Shown here one piece after another: positions 28,500-36,580 of a DNA stretch of 64,000 nucleotides. Source of the DNA: Caenimonas sedimenti (GTDB lineage: Bacteria; Pseudomonadota; Gammaproteobacteria; Burkholderiales; Burkholderiaceae_C); assembly GCF_007833165.1 (NCBI RefSeq), contig NZ_VOBQ01000002.1:248001-312000 (forward strand). The letters run 5' to 3'. Within the stretch, counting starts at the first letter, position 1. Each line of letters starts with the position of its first letter. The translations under genes and the position numbers were made by a program. A model generated the notes under the pieces. It was not told the DNA's origin and ran no database searches. It saw only the letters and a list, made by a program, of their open reading frames with translations.

Positions 28500-30203
28500 C
28501 TACCGTGCGTAGCCGCGCGGCGCGTCCAGCACGCCCGCGTGCGTGCGCGGGAGTTCGGGTGGCGCGGGCATGTGGGCTGCCGGTGGCCGCTTGCCGGTCG
28601 GCGTGACGGGCGTGTAGCTCGCCGGGGCACCACCGCCACCGTTCGCGGGCCCTTCGCCGAGCTTGAACCGGGAGATCATCTGCAGCAACCCGGCGGCCTG
28701 GTCCTTCATCGACTCCGTCGCCGCGGCGGCTTCCTCCACCAGCGTGGCGTTCTGCTGCACCACGCGATCCATCTGGCCCACCGCGGTCGTCACCTGCTCG
28801 ATGCCCATGCTCTGCTCGCGGCTTGCGGCGGCGATCTCGGCGATCAGCTTGCTCACCTTCTCCACGGTCATCACCACTTCCACCATGGTGTGGCCCGCGG
28901 AATCCACGAGGTTGCCGCCGGCCTGGACCTTGTTGGCCGAATCCTCGATCAGCCCCTTGATCTCCTTGGCGGCCGCCGCGCTGCGCTGCGCGAGGCTGCG
29001 CACTTCGGCCGCGACCACCGCGAACCCGCGGCCATGCTCTCCGGAACGCGCGGCTTCCACCGCGGCGTTGAGCGCGAGGATGTTCGTCTGGAAGGCGATG
29101 CCGTCGATGACGCTGATGATGTCGGCGATCTTGCGCGAAGCGCGCCAGATGTCGTCCATGGTCGTCACCACCTTCTCCACCGCGTCGCTGCCCTGGCGCG
29201 CGACGTCGCAGGCCGTCGTGGCGAGCTGACTGGCTTCGCGCGCGTTCTGGGCGTTCTGCTGCACCGTGGAGGTGAGTTCCTCCATCGAGCTCGCTGTCTC
29301 TTCCAGGGTGCTGGCCTGTTCCTCGGTGCGCTGCGACAGGTCGAGATTTCCCTGTGCGATCTGCGCGCTGGTGTCCGAGAGCGAATGCGCGCCGCGCGCG
29401 ACTTCGCCCGTCAGCGAGCGCAGGCCGGTGATCATCTCCTTCATGGCGAACAACAGGCTGCGGTTGTCGCCGGCGGCGAGCTTGACCTCGGTCGTGAGGT
29501 CGCCAGCCGCGACCTTGCGCACCACCGATGCCGCGAACCCCGGCTCGCCGCCCAGTTGCTTGCGCAGCCCATTGGCGAACAGCACGGCGACCGCCAGTGC
29601 CGCCGCGATCGCCAGCAGCGAGACGGCGACCGCCGTCGCGATGCCGGTCTGGTACGTGCCGACCGATTCACGGGCCATCTCGCGCGAGTCGTTCACGACG
29701 TGGTCGACCAGCTTGGAAAGCGCTTCCGTGTACGCCACTTGCGCCGGCCGCGTCTTGGCCAGCAGCGCCACTTTGGCGTCGTCCATATGGCCGGCATCGG
29801 CGAACCGCAGGAATTCATCCTCCGCCTCGGCGTACGTCTTGTGCGCCGCCTCCACGTTGCGCAGCAGGACGCGCAGGCGGTCGGTCGTCGCCAGGGTGCG
29901 GACCTGCTGCAGCAGCGCGGCACGCTCGCGGCGGTCCGACTGGATGCCCTTCAACTGCTCGGTGATTTCGCCCTGCTCCGTCAGGACGAACGCGGTCTGC
30001 ATGTAGCGCGCCGTGCGCAGCAGCGCCACCTCCCAGTTGCCCGCGCTGATCAGCAGCGGCACCCGGTTGTTCGCCAGCTGGTCGATCTGCTTGTTCAGCG
30101 CGTTCAGGTTCAGAATGCCCAGGCCCGCCACCACCACGAGCAGGGCGATGACGAGGCTGAACGCGCTCAACAGCCGGGTGCTCACGGACTTTTTCTGGAA
30201 CAT
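28500..30203 (-). CDS. Methyl-accepting chemotaxis protein
   Basis: A 567-residue transmembrane chemoreceptor. A first membrane helix lies at about residues 11-31, then a periplasmic four-helix-bundle sensor (about 32-188), a second membrane helix (about 189-210), a HAMP domain and a cytoplasmic signalling domain. The signalling hairpin tip reads [29 protein letters not shown] in two parts around residues 365-393, and the methylation helices contain [18 protein letters not shown]. There is no CheR-docking pentapeptide; the C-terminus is Pro-rich. The ATG at 30203 is the start. No che genes are nearby. Confidence 0.9.
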   Translation of the reverse strand: MFQKKSVSTRLLSAFSLVIALLVVVAGLGILNLNALNKQIDQLANNRVPLLISAGNWEVALLRTARYMQTAFVLTEQGEITEQLKGIQSDRRERAALLQQVRTLATTDRLRVLLRNVEAAHKTYAEAEDEFLRFADAGHMDDAKVALLAKTRPAQVAYTEALSKLVDHVVNDSREMARESVGTYQTGIATAVAVSLLAIAAALAVAVLFANGLRKQLGGEPGFAASVVRKVAAGDLTTEVKLAAGDNRSLLFAMKEMITGLRSLTGEVARGAHSLSDTSAQIAQGNLDLSQRTEEQASTLEETASSMEELTSTVQQNAQNAREASQLATTACDVARQGSDAVEKVVTTMDDIWRASRKIADIISVIDGIAFQTNILALNAAVEAARSGEHGRGFAVVAAEVRSLAQRSAAAAKEIKGLIEDSANKVQAGGNLVDSAGHTMVEVVMTVEKVSKLIAEIAAASREQSMGIEQVTTAVGQMDRVVQQNATLVEEAAAATESMKDQAAGLLQMISRFKLGEGPANGGGGAPASYTPVTPTGKRPPAAHMPAPPELPRTHAGVLDAPRGYAR

Positions 30204-30321
30204 GGTCAAGTTGTAACTACTTGTGAAGCCCCATTAGACTGCACACGGCCGGGCAGGGGAAGGGGGCAAGTTGTAAACCGGATGGCCGGTGGGCGGTCGC
30301 TGCAACGCCGAAAGGGCGGGT

Positions 30322-31308
30322 TTACGCGAGGTCAGCCCAAGCCGGCAGGTGCAGCGACCCCGCCGTCACGGCCCGCGCAGCGCGGATCGCGCGCACCACG
30401 GCCAGGGCGGTGACTTCCGCCGCCATGGTGCCCAGCGTCATCATGCCCAGCGTCTTGCCGCTCGCGCCCGTGGCCAGCGCGAAGAGGGCGTCGCCGTCCG
30501 ACAGGGTGTGCAAGGGGTTGATCGCGCGGGCCAGCCCGTCGTGCCCCATCGTGGCCAGGCGTCCCGTGTGCATCTTGTTCAGCACGGCATCGGTCGCGAT
30601 GACGCCGATGGTGGTGTTGCTGCCGGCCAGCATGGGCGTCGCGCCAACGCCTTGCAGGAGGGCGCGCCGCGTGTCGAGCAGGGCCTGTCCATCCGCGGTC
30701 CGCGCACCGGCCAGGACGCGGCCCGTTTCCGGGTCCACCACGTCACCAAGGGCGTTGCAGGCAACGATGGCGCCGACGGTGACACCCTCCACGGTGACCG
30801 AGGCGGAGCCGATACCGCCCTTCATGGCGCGGGCGATGCCAAAGATCTTGCCGACGGCGGCGCCCGCGCCCGCGCCGAAGTTGCCTTCGGCCGGCGCGTC
30901 CTTCGATGCGGCTTCACAGGCGGCGTAGCCCGATGCGGCGTCCGGCCGGATGCGGGGGTCCCCCAGCGGCAGGTCGAACAGCACGGCCGCGGGGACCAGG
31001 GGGACGCGCGCCGGCCCGACCTCGAGGCCGATGCCCTGCTCGTCGAGCCAGCGCATGACGCCGCTCGCGGCGTCGAGGCCGAAGGCACTGCCGCCCGCCA
31101 ACAGGATGGCGTGGACGCGTTCCACCACGTTGGAGGGCGAGAGCAGGTCGGTTTCGCGCGTGCCGGGGGCGGCGCCTCGCACGTCGACACCGCCCACCGC
31201 ACTGCCGCGCGCCAGGACGACGGTGCAGCCGGTCGGCCGCCGGCTGTCGGTGAACTGGCCGACCTCGATGCCGAGGACGTCCGTGATGGAGGAGGGCATG
31301 AAATTCAT
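30322..31308 (-). CDS. P1 family peptidase (DmpA/S58 type)
   Basis: A 328-residue self-cleaving N-terminal-nucleophile hydrolase of the S58 family, which includes L-aminopeptidase D-Ala-esterase DmpA and nylon-oligomer hydrolases. The expected auto-cleavage and nucleophile region GSNTTIGVIATDA is present at about residue 235, and the N-terminal half has LLAGGSAFGLDAASGV. Substrates are short or D-amino-acid peptides or esters. The ATG at 31308 begins MNFMPSSITDVLGIEVG; the second ATG nine bases later is possible. Confidence 0.85.
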   Translation of the reverse strand: MNFMPSSITDVLGIEVGQFTDSRRPTGCTVVLARGSAVGGVDVRGAAPGTRETDLLSPSNVVERVHAILLAGGSAFGLDAASGVMRWLDEQGIGLEVGPARVPLVPAAVLFDLPLGDPRIRPDAASGYAACEAASKDAPAEGNFGAGAGAAVGKIFGIARAMKGGIGSASVTVEGVTVGAIVACNALGDVVDPETGRVLAGARTADGQALLDTRRALLQGVGATPMLAGSNTTIGVIATDAVLNKMHTGRLATMGHDGLARAINPLHTLSDGDALFALATGASGKTLGMMTLGTMAAEVTALAVVRAIRAARAVTAGSLHLPAWADLA

Positions 31309-31509
31309 TATCCATGCCGCGTTTTCTCGGCCCGAGACCGGCCCTGGGCCTCGTGGGCGAAGTACCCCGCGCCACGGAAGGACCTGTCCTACATGTGCTG
31401 CCCCGCGTTTGCCGACACCTGCGCAACGCTGGGCTTCCTACAGTGGGCGCTTCCGCCGGCACTTGCCGGCATCCCCGCGAAATCGACCTGCCCTGAGAGA
31501 GGAAACGCC

Positions 31510-31800
31510 ATGAACACCGAGACGTCCACCAACCCCTTCCCCACCACGCTCGAGCAGTCGTCCGGCGGCGGCTCCGGCCTGAACGGCGGCGGCACCGCCC
31601 ACCTGCACAAGGCCGCCCAGAAGATCCACGAAGCCGTGGACACGCTGGAGCAGAAGCTCGGCCAGAGCAGCGACAAGGTGATGGGCCTGCAGCAGGAATA
31701 TGGCGACCTGGCTCGCGAGCAGGTGCGTGCGAACCCCCTCGCCGCCTTGGGCGCGGCCTTCGCCGTCGGCTTCATCTTCGCCAAGGTCTTCAGCAAGTAA
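31510..31800 (+). CDS. DUF883 (ElaB/YqjD-like) membrane-anchored protein
   Basis: A 96-residue protein. The N-terminal third is Ser/Gly/Thr-rich, the middle is amphipathic helix (AAQKIHEAVDTLEQKLGQ) and the C-terminus is a membrane anchor (ANPLAALGAAFAVGFIFAKVF) with the R-x-N-P before the helix that defines the YqjD/ElaB family. Members bind ribosomes at the inner membrane and are usually induced in stationary phase. An AGAGGAAA site precedes the ATG. Two copies of the intergenic CCTACA motif lie upstream. Confidence 0.75.
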   Translation: MNTETSTNPFPTTLEQSSGGGSGLNGGGTAHLHKAAQKIHEAVDTLEQKLGQSSDKVMGLQQEYGDLAREQVRANPLAALGAAFAVGFIFAKVFSK

Positions 31801-31807
31801 GAGTACG

Positions 31808-32455
31808 TCAGCCAGCGCGAGGCGCGGCCAGTTCGGCCCGCGCCTGGCGCAGCACGCTGACCCCGGCCCACAGGGCCAAGCCCGCCATGATGGCCGCGAC
31901 CACGAGGTCCGGCCAGCGGGTGCCGGTGCCCACCACCCCGAGCGCCGCCAACAGCACCGCGAGGTTGCCGATGGCGTCGTTGCGCGTGCACAGCCACACG
32001 CTGCGCATGTTCGCGTCGCCTTCACGGTATGCATAGAGCAGCCAGGCCACCGCCAGGTTGGCGGCGAGCGCCAGCACGCCCACCGCGCCCATGGTCACCG
32101 GCTCCGGCGTCTGGCCGGTGAAGGCGCCCCAGAGGGCACGCCCCAGGACCAGCGCGCCGAACAGCAGCATCGATGCGGCCTTCAGCATGGCCGTCCCCGA
32201 GCGCCACGCCAGGCCCATGGACAGCACCGCAAGCGACAGGCCGTAGTTGGCCGCGTCGCCGAAGAAGTCGATGGCATCGGCAAGCAGCGACACCGATCCA
32301 GAGGCGAGGCCGGCACCGATCTCCAGCAGGAACATCCCCAGGTTCACCACCAGCGCGATCCACAGCACGCGGCGGTAGCCGGGCGGGGGTACCCCGCCGC
32401 CCGTCCCGTGACTCGCGTGATCGTGGTGGTCATGGCTGTGGCAGTGCGCGGACAT
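31808..32455 (-). CDS. Cation diffusion facilitator family metal efflux transporter
   Basis: A 215-residue CDF protein that exports divalent metals by proton antiport. It has a His-rich N-terminus (HCHSHDHHDHASH) and about six helices. The metal-binding aspartates lie in ADAIDFFGDAANYGLSL (helix 2) and the H/D-type site of helix 5 reads CTRNDAIGNLAV. The usual cytoplasmic C-terminal domain is missing, as in short CDF members. It diverges from a MerR-type regulator across a MerR-type promoter, which points to metal-inducible expression. Confidence 0.82.
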   Translation of the reverse strand: MSAHCHSHDHHDHASHGTGGGVPPPGYRRVLWIALVVNLGMFLLEIGAGLASGSVSLLADAIDFFGDAANYGLSLAVLSMGLAWRSGTAMLKAASMLLFGALVLGRALWGAFTGQTPEPVTMGAVGVLALAANLAVAWLLYAYREGDANMRSVWLCTRNDAIGNLAVLLAALGVVGTGTRWPDLVVAAIMAGLALWAGVSVLRQARAELAAPRAG

Positions 32456-32489
32456 CGGTTCCTCTCCGTTGAATGCAGGTCTTGGGGTC

Positions 32490-32520
32490 ATTGGAAACCC
32501 TGGAGCCGCTCCAGAGTCAA
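32490..32520 (-). promoter_or_regulatory. MerR-type promoter/operator for the CDF gene
   Basis: On the minus strand a -35 TTGACT (32520-32515) and a -10 TCCAAT (32495-32490) are 19 bp apart, the overlong spacing that MerR activators correct by twisting DNA. Between and around them is an imperfect 21-bp dyad (32497-32517) with perfect CTGGAG/CTCCAG arms about a 3-bp centre. The same site probably mediates autorepression of the regulator at 32538. Confidence 0.75.
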
Positions 32521-32537
32521 GCCGCTACGATCGCCTC

Positions 32538-32966
32538 ATGAAGATCAGTGACTTGAGCCGCGCGACCGGCGTCGACGTCGACACCATCCGCTACTACGAG
32601 AAATCCGGTTTGCTGCCGCCACCAGCGCGCGAAGCCAACGGCTACCGCAGCTATGCAGATTCGCACCTGGAGCGCCTCGCATTCGTACGGCATTGCCGCG
32701 CGCTGGACATGCCGTTGGCCGACGTGAAGAGCCTGCTCGAGGTGGTCGACGGCCGGCAGGCCGAGGATAGCGGCATCGACATGCTCATCGAGGCGCAACT
32801 GCAGCGCGTGCGGGCGCGCCTGAAGAGCCTGCGCGCGCTGGAAAAGCAACTGGCGAAATTGCGCGAAAGCTGCGACGAGGATCACGCCGCGCATCCCTGC
32901 CGCATCCTGCAGGAACTCGTGGCGGCCGCGCATGGGGAGGCGTGCGCCTGCCATCCATCCAGCTAG
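32538..32966 (+). CDS. MerR-family metal-responsive regulator (CadR/PbrR type, atypical)
   Basis: A 142-residue MerR protein. The winged helix at residues 1-70 is canonical (VDTIRYYEKSGLLPPP), followed by a dimerisation helix and a metal-binding loop. By recall of the C. metallidurans PbrR sequence it aligns end to end. Cys112 and Cys121 of the loop are kept (ESCDEDHAAHPCRIL), but the partner-subunit cysteine of PbrR/CadR is a serine (EDSG, Ser78). The tail has an extra Cys-x-Cys (Cys136, Cys138). The ATG at 32538 is the family start. It controls the divergent CDF pump; the metal is unclear. Confidence 0.85.
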   Translation: MKISDLSRATGVDVDTIRYYEKSGLLPPPAREANGYRSYADSHLERLAFVRHCRALDMPLADVKSLLEVVDGRQAEDSGIDMLIEAQLQRVRARLKSLRALEKQLAKLRESCDEDHAAHPCRILQELVAAAHGEACACHPSS

Positions 32967-33250
32967 GCGCGTGGCGCCGCCCGCGCCTTGTCGATCCACA
33001 ACTGCAGGTTGTCGAGCAGGTCCGATTGACTGAACGAGCAGCTTTCTTCGGTGAAGAGCGCGCTCGCTTCGAGGCGGTCCAGCAACTGGTCGAGAACTTC
33101 GCCGAACCGAGGCGGCAAGCCGTCGAGCAGTGCCGCCAGATGGCGCGCCTGTCCGGAGAACGCGGCCGCGCTGGTATCGCCTCTGCGCAGGGACTCCAGG
33201 CCGGATTGCAGGAGGTCGATTTCGGTGACGGGCATGGCGGACATGGGCAT
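32963..33250 (-). CDS. Hypothetical protein, 95 residues
   Basis: A small, mostly helical acidic protein with no recognised domain. Helices include IDLLQSGLESLRRGD and LDQLLDRLEASALF, followed by SDLLDNLQLWIDKARA. It has no signal peptide. Codon usage is like its neighbours, and its stop overlaps the convergent MerR stop by 4 bp. Three closely spaced ATGs (33250, 33244, 33235) could start it; none has a clear ribosome site. Confidence 0.5.
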   Translation of the reverse strand: MPMSAMPVTEIDLLQSGLESLRRGDTSAAAFSGQARHLAALLDGLPPRFGEVLDQLLDRLEASALFTEESCSFSQSDLLDNLQLWIDKARAAPRA

Positions 33251-33288
33251 CCGCGCATTGTGCCGGTGGCCGGTGCTATAACGGCCGC

Positions 33289-33645
33289 ATGCAAGCTCCC
33301 GCAGCGCCCCGGCGCCCCGTCAACGTGCACGGCGCATATCACGCGCACGTGTATTTCGATGCGGCGACGGTGGCGCAAGCTCGCGCGCTGTGCGAAGAAG
33401 CCGGCTGCCTGTTCAAGGTGGCCGTGGGGAGGGTCCACGAGAAGAACGTCGGCCCGCATCCCCGCTGGAGCTGCCAGCTCGCGTTCAGCGCAGCGGAGTT
33501 CGACCGCATCGTCCCCTGGCTGGACTCCCATCGGCATGGCCTCGACGTCTTCGTCCATGGCCTGAGCGGCGACGACCTGAAGGACCACACCGACCACGCC
33601 TATTGGCTCGGCAACGCCTGGCCCCTCGATCTGTCGATCTTCTAA
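33289..33645 (+). CDS. DOPA 4,5-dioxygenase-family protein
   Basis: A 118-residue protein of the DOPA-dioxygenase-like family, small iron-dependent extradiol enzymes or their relatives. Candidate metal-binding histidines are in AYHAHVYFD (about residues 17-25), HPRWSCQLAF and HRHGLDVFVHGLSGDDLKDH (two parts, about 80-102). The close GALAXY of HxH pairs and the C-terminal WPLDLSIF are family features. It stands alone, convergent with the amino-acid ABC operon; substrate unknown. Confidence 0.75.
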   Translation: MQAPAAPRRPVNVHGAYHAHVYFDAATVAQARALCEEAGCLFKVAVGRVHEKNVGPHPRWSCQLAFSAAEFDRIVPWLDSHRHGLDVFVHGLSGDDLKDHTDHAYWLGNAWPLDLSIF

Positions 33646-33664
33646 TTGGGGTCAGATTCCAATT
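33644..33664. repeat. Short palindromic repeat relic (GGGGTCAGA type) between convergent genes
   Basis: AATTGG-GGTCAGATT-CCAATT is a 6-bp inverted repeat enclosing the GGGGTCAGA core. Sequences of this form recur as scattered palindromes in many proteobacterial genomes; that statement is from memory and not checked. It covers the stop codons of both convergent genes (33643-33645 and 33663-33665), so each protein ends inside the repeat. It may double as a bidirectional terminator. Confidence 0.45.
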
Positions 33665-34400
33665 AATCCGTCAGTGAGGACAGGAACTGCTTCAGTTCCG
33701 GCGTCTGCGGATTCGCGAACAGTTCGGCCGGCGGCCCCATCTCGTGCACCAGGCCCTGGTGCATGAAGATCAGGCGGTCGCTCACCTTGCGCGCGAAGCT
33801 CATTTCGTGCGTCACCATCAGCAGGGTCATGCCTTCCTCGGCGAGGCTCTCGACCACGCGCAGCACCTCGCCGACCAGCTCTGGGTCCAGGGCGCTGGTG
33901 ATCTCGTCGCACAGCAGCACGCCCGGCTCCATCGCCAGGGCGCGTGCGATGGCCACGCGCTGCTGCTGCCCGCCGGACAGCTGGTCCGGCATCGCGTCGA
34001 ACTTCTCGGCCAGGCCGACGCGTTCCAGCAGCTTGCGCGTCTGGGCCTCCGCCTCCCCCTTGACCTTCTTCTTCACCAGCGTCGGCGCCAGCATGACGTT
34101 GCGCCCGACGCTCAGGTGCGGAAACAGGTTGAAGTTCTGGAAGATCATGCCGACACGCTGGCGCAGCTCGCGCATCGACGTGGGACTGTCATGCCGCAGC
34201 GCCTGGCCGTCGACCGACAGCGCGCCCTCCTGGAAGACCTCCAGGCCGTTGATGCAACGCAGCAGCGTGCTCTTGCCCGAGCCGCTCTTGCCGATGATGG
34301 CGATCACTTCGCCCTTCTGCACCTTCAGGTCGATGCCCTTCAGCACCTCGTTGGCGCGGTAGGACTTGCGCAGTGCGGTGATCTCAACGATGGGACGCAT
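33663..34400 (-). CDS. Polar amino-acid ABC transporter ATP-binding protein
   Basis: A 245-residue PAAT-family ATPase (GlnQ/HisP-like). Walker [10 protein letters not shown] (about residues 37-45), Q-loop [11 protein letters not shown], signature [17 protein letters not shown], Walker [13 protein letters not shown] (GlnQ-type usually DEPTSALD; the proline is replaced by isoleucine here), H-loop VTHEM. It overlaps the upstream permease by 17 bp and closes a five-gene leftward operon (GntR, binding protein, two permeases, ATPase). Confidence 0.88.
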   Translation of the reverse strand: MRPIVEITALRKSYRANEVLKGIDLKVQKGEVIAIIGKSGSGKSTLLRCINGLEVFQEGALSVDGQALRHDSPTSMRELRQRVGMIFQNFNLFPHLSVGRNVMLAPTLVKKKVKGEAEAQTRKLLERVGLAEKFDAMPDQLSGGQQQRVAIARALAMEPGVLLCDEITSALDPELVGEVLRVVESLAEEGMTLLMVTHEMSFARKVSDRLIFMHQGLVHEMGPPAELFANPQTPELKQFLSSLTD

Positions 34401-35037
34401 TCATTCTCCTCTCGAGACCGCGGGCGTAGAGACTGACCGGGTAGCAAAGCGCGAAATAGAGCAGGGCCACAAAGCTGTACACCACGAAGGGCTTGAAAGT
34501 GGCGTTGGTGATCATGGTGCCGGCCTTGGTGATCTCGATGAACCCGATCACCGAGGCGAGCGCCGTGCCCTTGACCACCTGCACCAGGAAGCCCACGGTT
34601 GGCGGGATGGCGATCTTGAGCGCCTGTGGCAGCACGACGTGGCGCAGTTGCTCACCGAAATTCAATGCCAGACTTTGAGCCGCTTCCCATTGGCCTTTGG
34701 GAATGGACGCGACGCAGCCGCGCCAGATCTCCGCGAGAAAGGCGCTGGTGTACAGCGTGAGCGCCACCGCGGCCGCCGTCCACGGCGAGGTGTTGATGCC
34801 GAACAGCGCGATGCCGAAGTAGGCCAGGAACAGCTGCATCAGCAGCGGCGTGCCCTGGAACAGCTGCACGTAGCCCGAGACGAAGCGCTGCAAGGCCACG
34901 GAAGGCGTGAGCCTCGCCACGAGCAATGCCAGCCCGACCAACCCGCCGCCGACGAAGGCGATCAGCGAAAGAGCGACGGTCCAGCGCGCTGCCAGCAGCA
35001 GGTTGCGCAGGATGTCCCAGGAGGAGAACTCGACCAT
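34384..35037 (-). CDS. Polar amino-acid ABC transporter permease 2
   Basis: A 217-residue HisM/GlnP-like permease with about five membrane helices and the EAA-type loop (AAQSLALNFGEQLRHVVLPQAL). The ATG at 35037 overlaps the stop of the preceding permease (ATGA), so the upstream open frame is not part of the gene. It forms the membrane channel with its partner at 35037-35693. Confidence 0.87.
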   Translation of the reverse strand: MVEFSSWDILRNLLLAARWTVALSLIAFVGGGLVGLALLVARLTPSVALQRFVSGYVQLFQGTPLLMQLFLAYFGIALFGINTSPWTAAAVALTLYTSAFLAEIWRGCVASIPKGQWEAAQSLALNFGEQLRHVVLPQALKIAIPPTVGFLVQVVKGTALASVIGFIEITKAGTMITNATFKPFVVYSFVALLYFALCYPVSLYARGLERRMNASHR

Positions 35038-35693
35038 CAGAAGAGGAACCGGGCGCCGGCCCAGTTCAGCAGGCGGCGCAACGCGATCGACAGCGCCAGG
35101 TAGATGGCCGTGGCGATGATGAAGGCTTCGAATGCGCGGAAGTTGCGGCTCTGGATCAGGTTGGCGGCATAGCTCAGTTCCTCGGTGGAGATCTGTCCGC
35201 ACACCGCGGAGCCGAGCATCACGATGATGATCTGGCTGACGAGCGATGGCCACACCTTGCGCAGCGCCGGCGGCAGCACCACGCGCAGGAAGATCTGCAT
35301 GCGGTTCAAGGCGAGGCTGAGCGCCGCCTCGATCTGCCCGCGCGGCGTGGCCTCCAGGCCGGCACGGATGATCTCGGTGGCGTACGCGCCCAGGTTGACC
35401 ACCATCGCGATCACCGAAGCGGCTTCCGGCGACAGCCGGAAGCCCGCGGCCGGCAACCCGAAGAAGATGAAGAACAGCTGCACGATGAAGGGCGTGTTGC
35501 GGATCAACTCCACGTACACGCCCACCACCCAGCGCAGCCAGGTCGGTCCGTCACTGCGGGCCCAGGCGCAGGCCACACCGACGACCACCCCGATCACCGC
35601 GGAGATCGCGGTGAGTCCGAGGGTCCACGCCACGCCCTTCAGCAGCATGGGCCACTGGGCGAGGATGGCGAGGAAGTCGAAGGTGATGCGCAT
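35037..35693 (-). CDS. Polar amino-acid ABC transporter permease 1
   Basis: A 218-residue HisQ/GlnP-like permease. It has ELIRNTPFIVQLFFIFFGLP at about residues 63-82, characteristic of polar amino-acid permeases, and the ATPase-contact loop AALSLALNRMQIFLRVVLPPAL. It is separated from its binding-protein gene by 95 bp that contain a large palindromic element, unlike the tightly packed rest of the operon. Confidence 0.87.
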   Translation of the reverse strand: MRITFDFLAILAQWPMLLKGVAWTLGLTAISAVIGVVVGVACAWARSDGPTWLRWVVGVYVELIRNTPFIVQLFFIFFGLPAAGFRLSPEAASVIAMVVNLGAYATEIIRAGLEATPRGQIEAALSLALNRMQIFLRVVLPPALRKVWPSLVSQIIIVMLGSAVCGQISTEELSYAANLIQSRNFRAFEAFIIATAIYLALSIALRRLLNWAGARFLF

Positions 35694-35707
35694 GGCTGGC
35701 TCGTGCT

Positions 35708-35781
35708 GGGGTTCGCCTGCGGGCTCACCGCCAGCCTACGAATCGCGCCGTAGGCTGGGGTGAGCGCGACAGCCGAACCCC
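35708..35781. repeat. 74-bp REPIN-like palindromic element inside the amino-acid ABC operon
   Basis: Three nested inverted repeats share one axis: GGGGTTCG (35708-35715) with CGAACCCC (35774-35781); GCTCACC (35723-35729) with GGTGAGC (35759-35765); and CCAGCCTACG (35731-35740) with CGTAGGCTGG (35749-35758) around an 8-bp loop. The TAGGCTGGGGTGAGCG core resembles a class of repetitive extragenic palindromes. In the transcript it would form a stable hairpin between the binding-protein and permease genes and could lower expression of the membrane subunits. Confidence 0.65.
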
Positions 35782-35788
35782 GGCGATT

Positions 35789-36580
35789 TCAGTTCGGCAG
35801 CTCTCCGGTCGGCCGGCCCAGCCACTTCACTGCCATCTTGTCGAGATCGCCGGACTTCTTGGCTTCGGCAATGATGTCGTTGACCTTCTGGCGCAGCTTG
35901 TCCTCGCCCTTGCCCACGCCGATGAAGTTCGGCGAATCCTTCAGCACGAACTTGAACTCGGTGCCCATGGCCGGGTTCTTGGCCATCATGGCGCCGGCCA
36001 CCTGCGCGCTGGTGGCCAACGTCTGCACCTGGCCCGCCATGTAGGCGGACACAGTGGCGTTGTTGTCCTCGAAGCGCCGCAGTTCCGTGGCGGGCGGCGC
36101 CACCTTGGTGAGTTCCATGTCATCCACCGAACCTCGCGTGACGGAGATGGACTTGCCGGCCAGGTCCGCCGGACCCTTGACCGTGATGCTCTTGGGCGCG
36201 AAGACCGCGATGAAGAACGGCGAATAGGCGGCGGTGAAGTCGATCACCTTCTCGCGGTCCGGGTTCTTGCCCAGCGTGGAGATCACCAGGTCGGCCTTCT
36301 TCGTCTGCAGGTAGGGGATGCGGTTGGCGGTGGTGACCGGCAGAAGTTCAACCTTCACGCCCAGTTTCGCGGCGATGTAGTTCGCCATCTCGATGTCCAG
36401 ACCCTGGGGCTTCAGGTCGGTGCCGACGAAGCCGTAAGGCGGGAAGTCGGTGGGGATCGCGATCTTGATCTCCTTGGACTTCAGGATGTCGTCCAGCGCG
36501 GTCTGCGCCTGGGCGGCGCTGGCGGCGAGGAGAAGGGCGGCGGCGAGGGCGACGGTGAACTGGCGCTTGCTGGACTTCAT
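35789..36580 (-). CDS. Amino-acid ABC transporter periplasmic binding protein
   Basis: A 263-residue family 3 solute-binding protein. Residues 1-25 are a Sec signal peptide (cleavage after SAAQAQ). The mature protein has IAIPTDFPPYGFVG, LDIEMANYIAAKLGVKVELLP in two parts, and the DLVISTLGKNPDREKVIDFT region; these are the ligand-binding motifs of GlnH/ArtJ-type proteins. Its ATG overlaps the stop of the upstream GntR gene by 4 bp. Which amino acid it binds cannot be told. Confidence 0.88.
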   Translation of the reverse strand: MKSSKRQFTVALAAALLLAASAAQAQTALDDILKSKEIKIAIPTDFPPYGFVGTDLKPQGLDIEMANYIAAKLGVKVELLPVTTANRIPYLQTKKADLVISTLGKNPDREKVIDFTAAYSPFFIAVFAPKSITVKGPADLAGKSISVTRGSVDDMELTKVAPPATELRRFEDNNATVSAYMAGQVQTLATSAQVAGAMMAKNPAMGTEFKFVLKDSPNFIGVGKGEDKLRQKVNDIIAEAKKSGDLDKMAVKWLGRPTGELPN

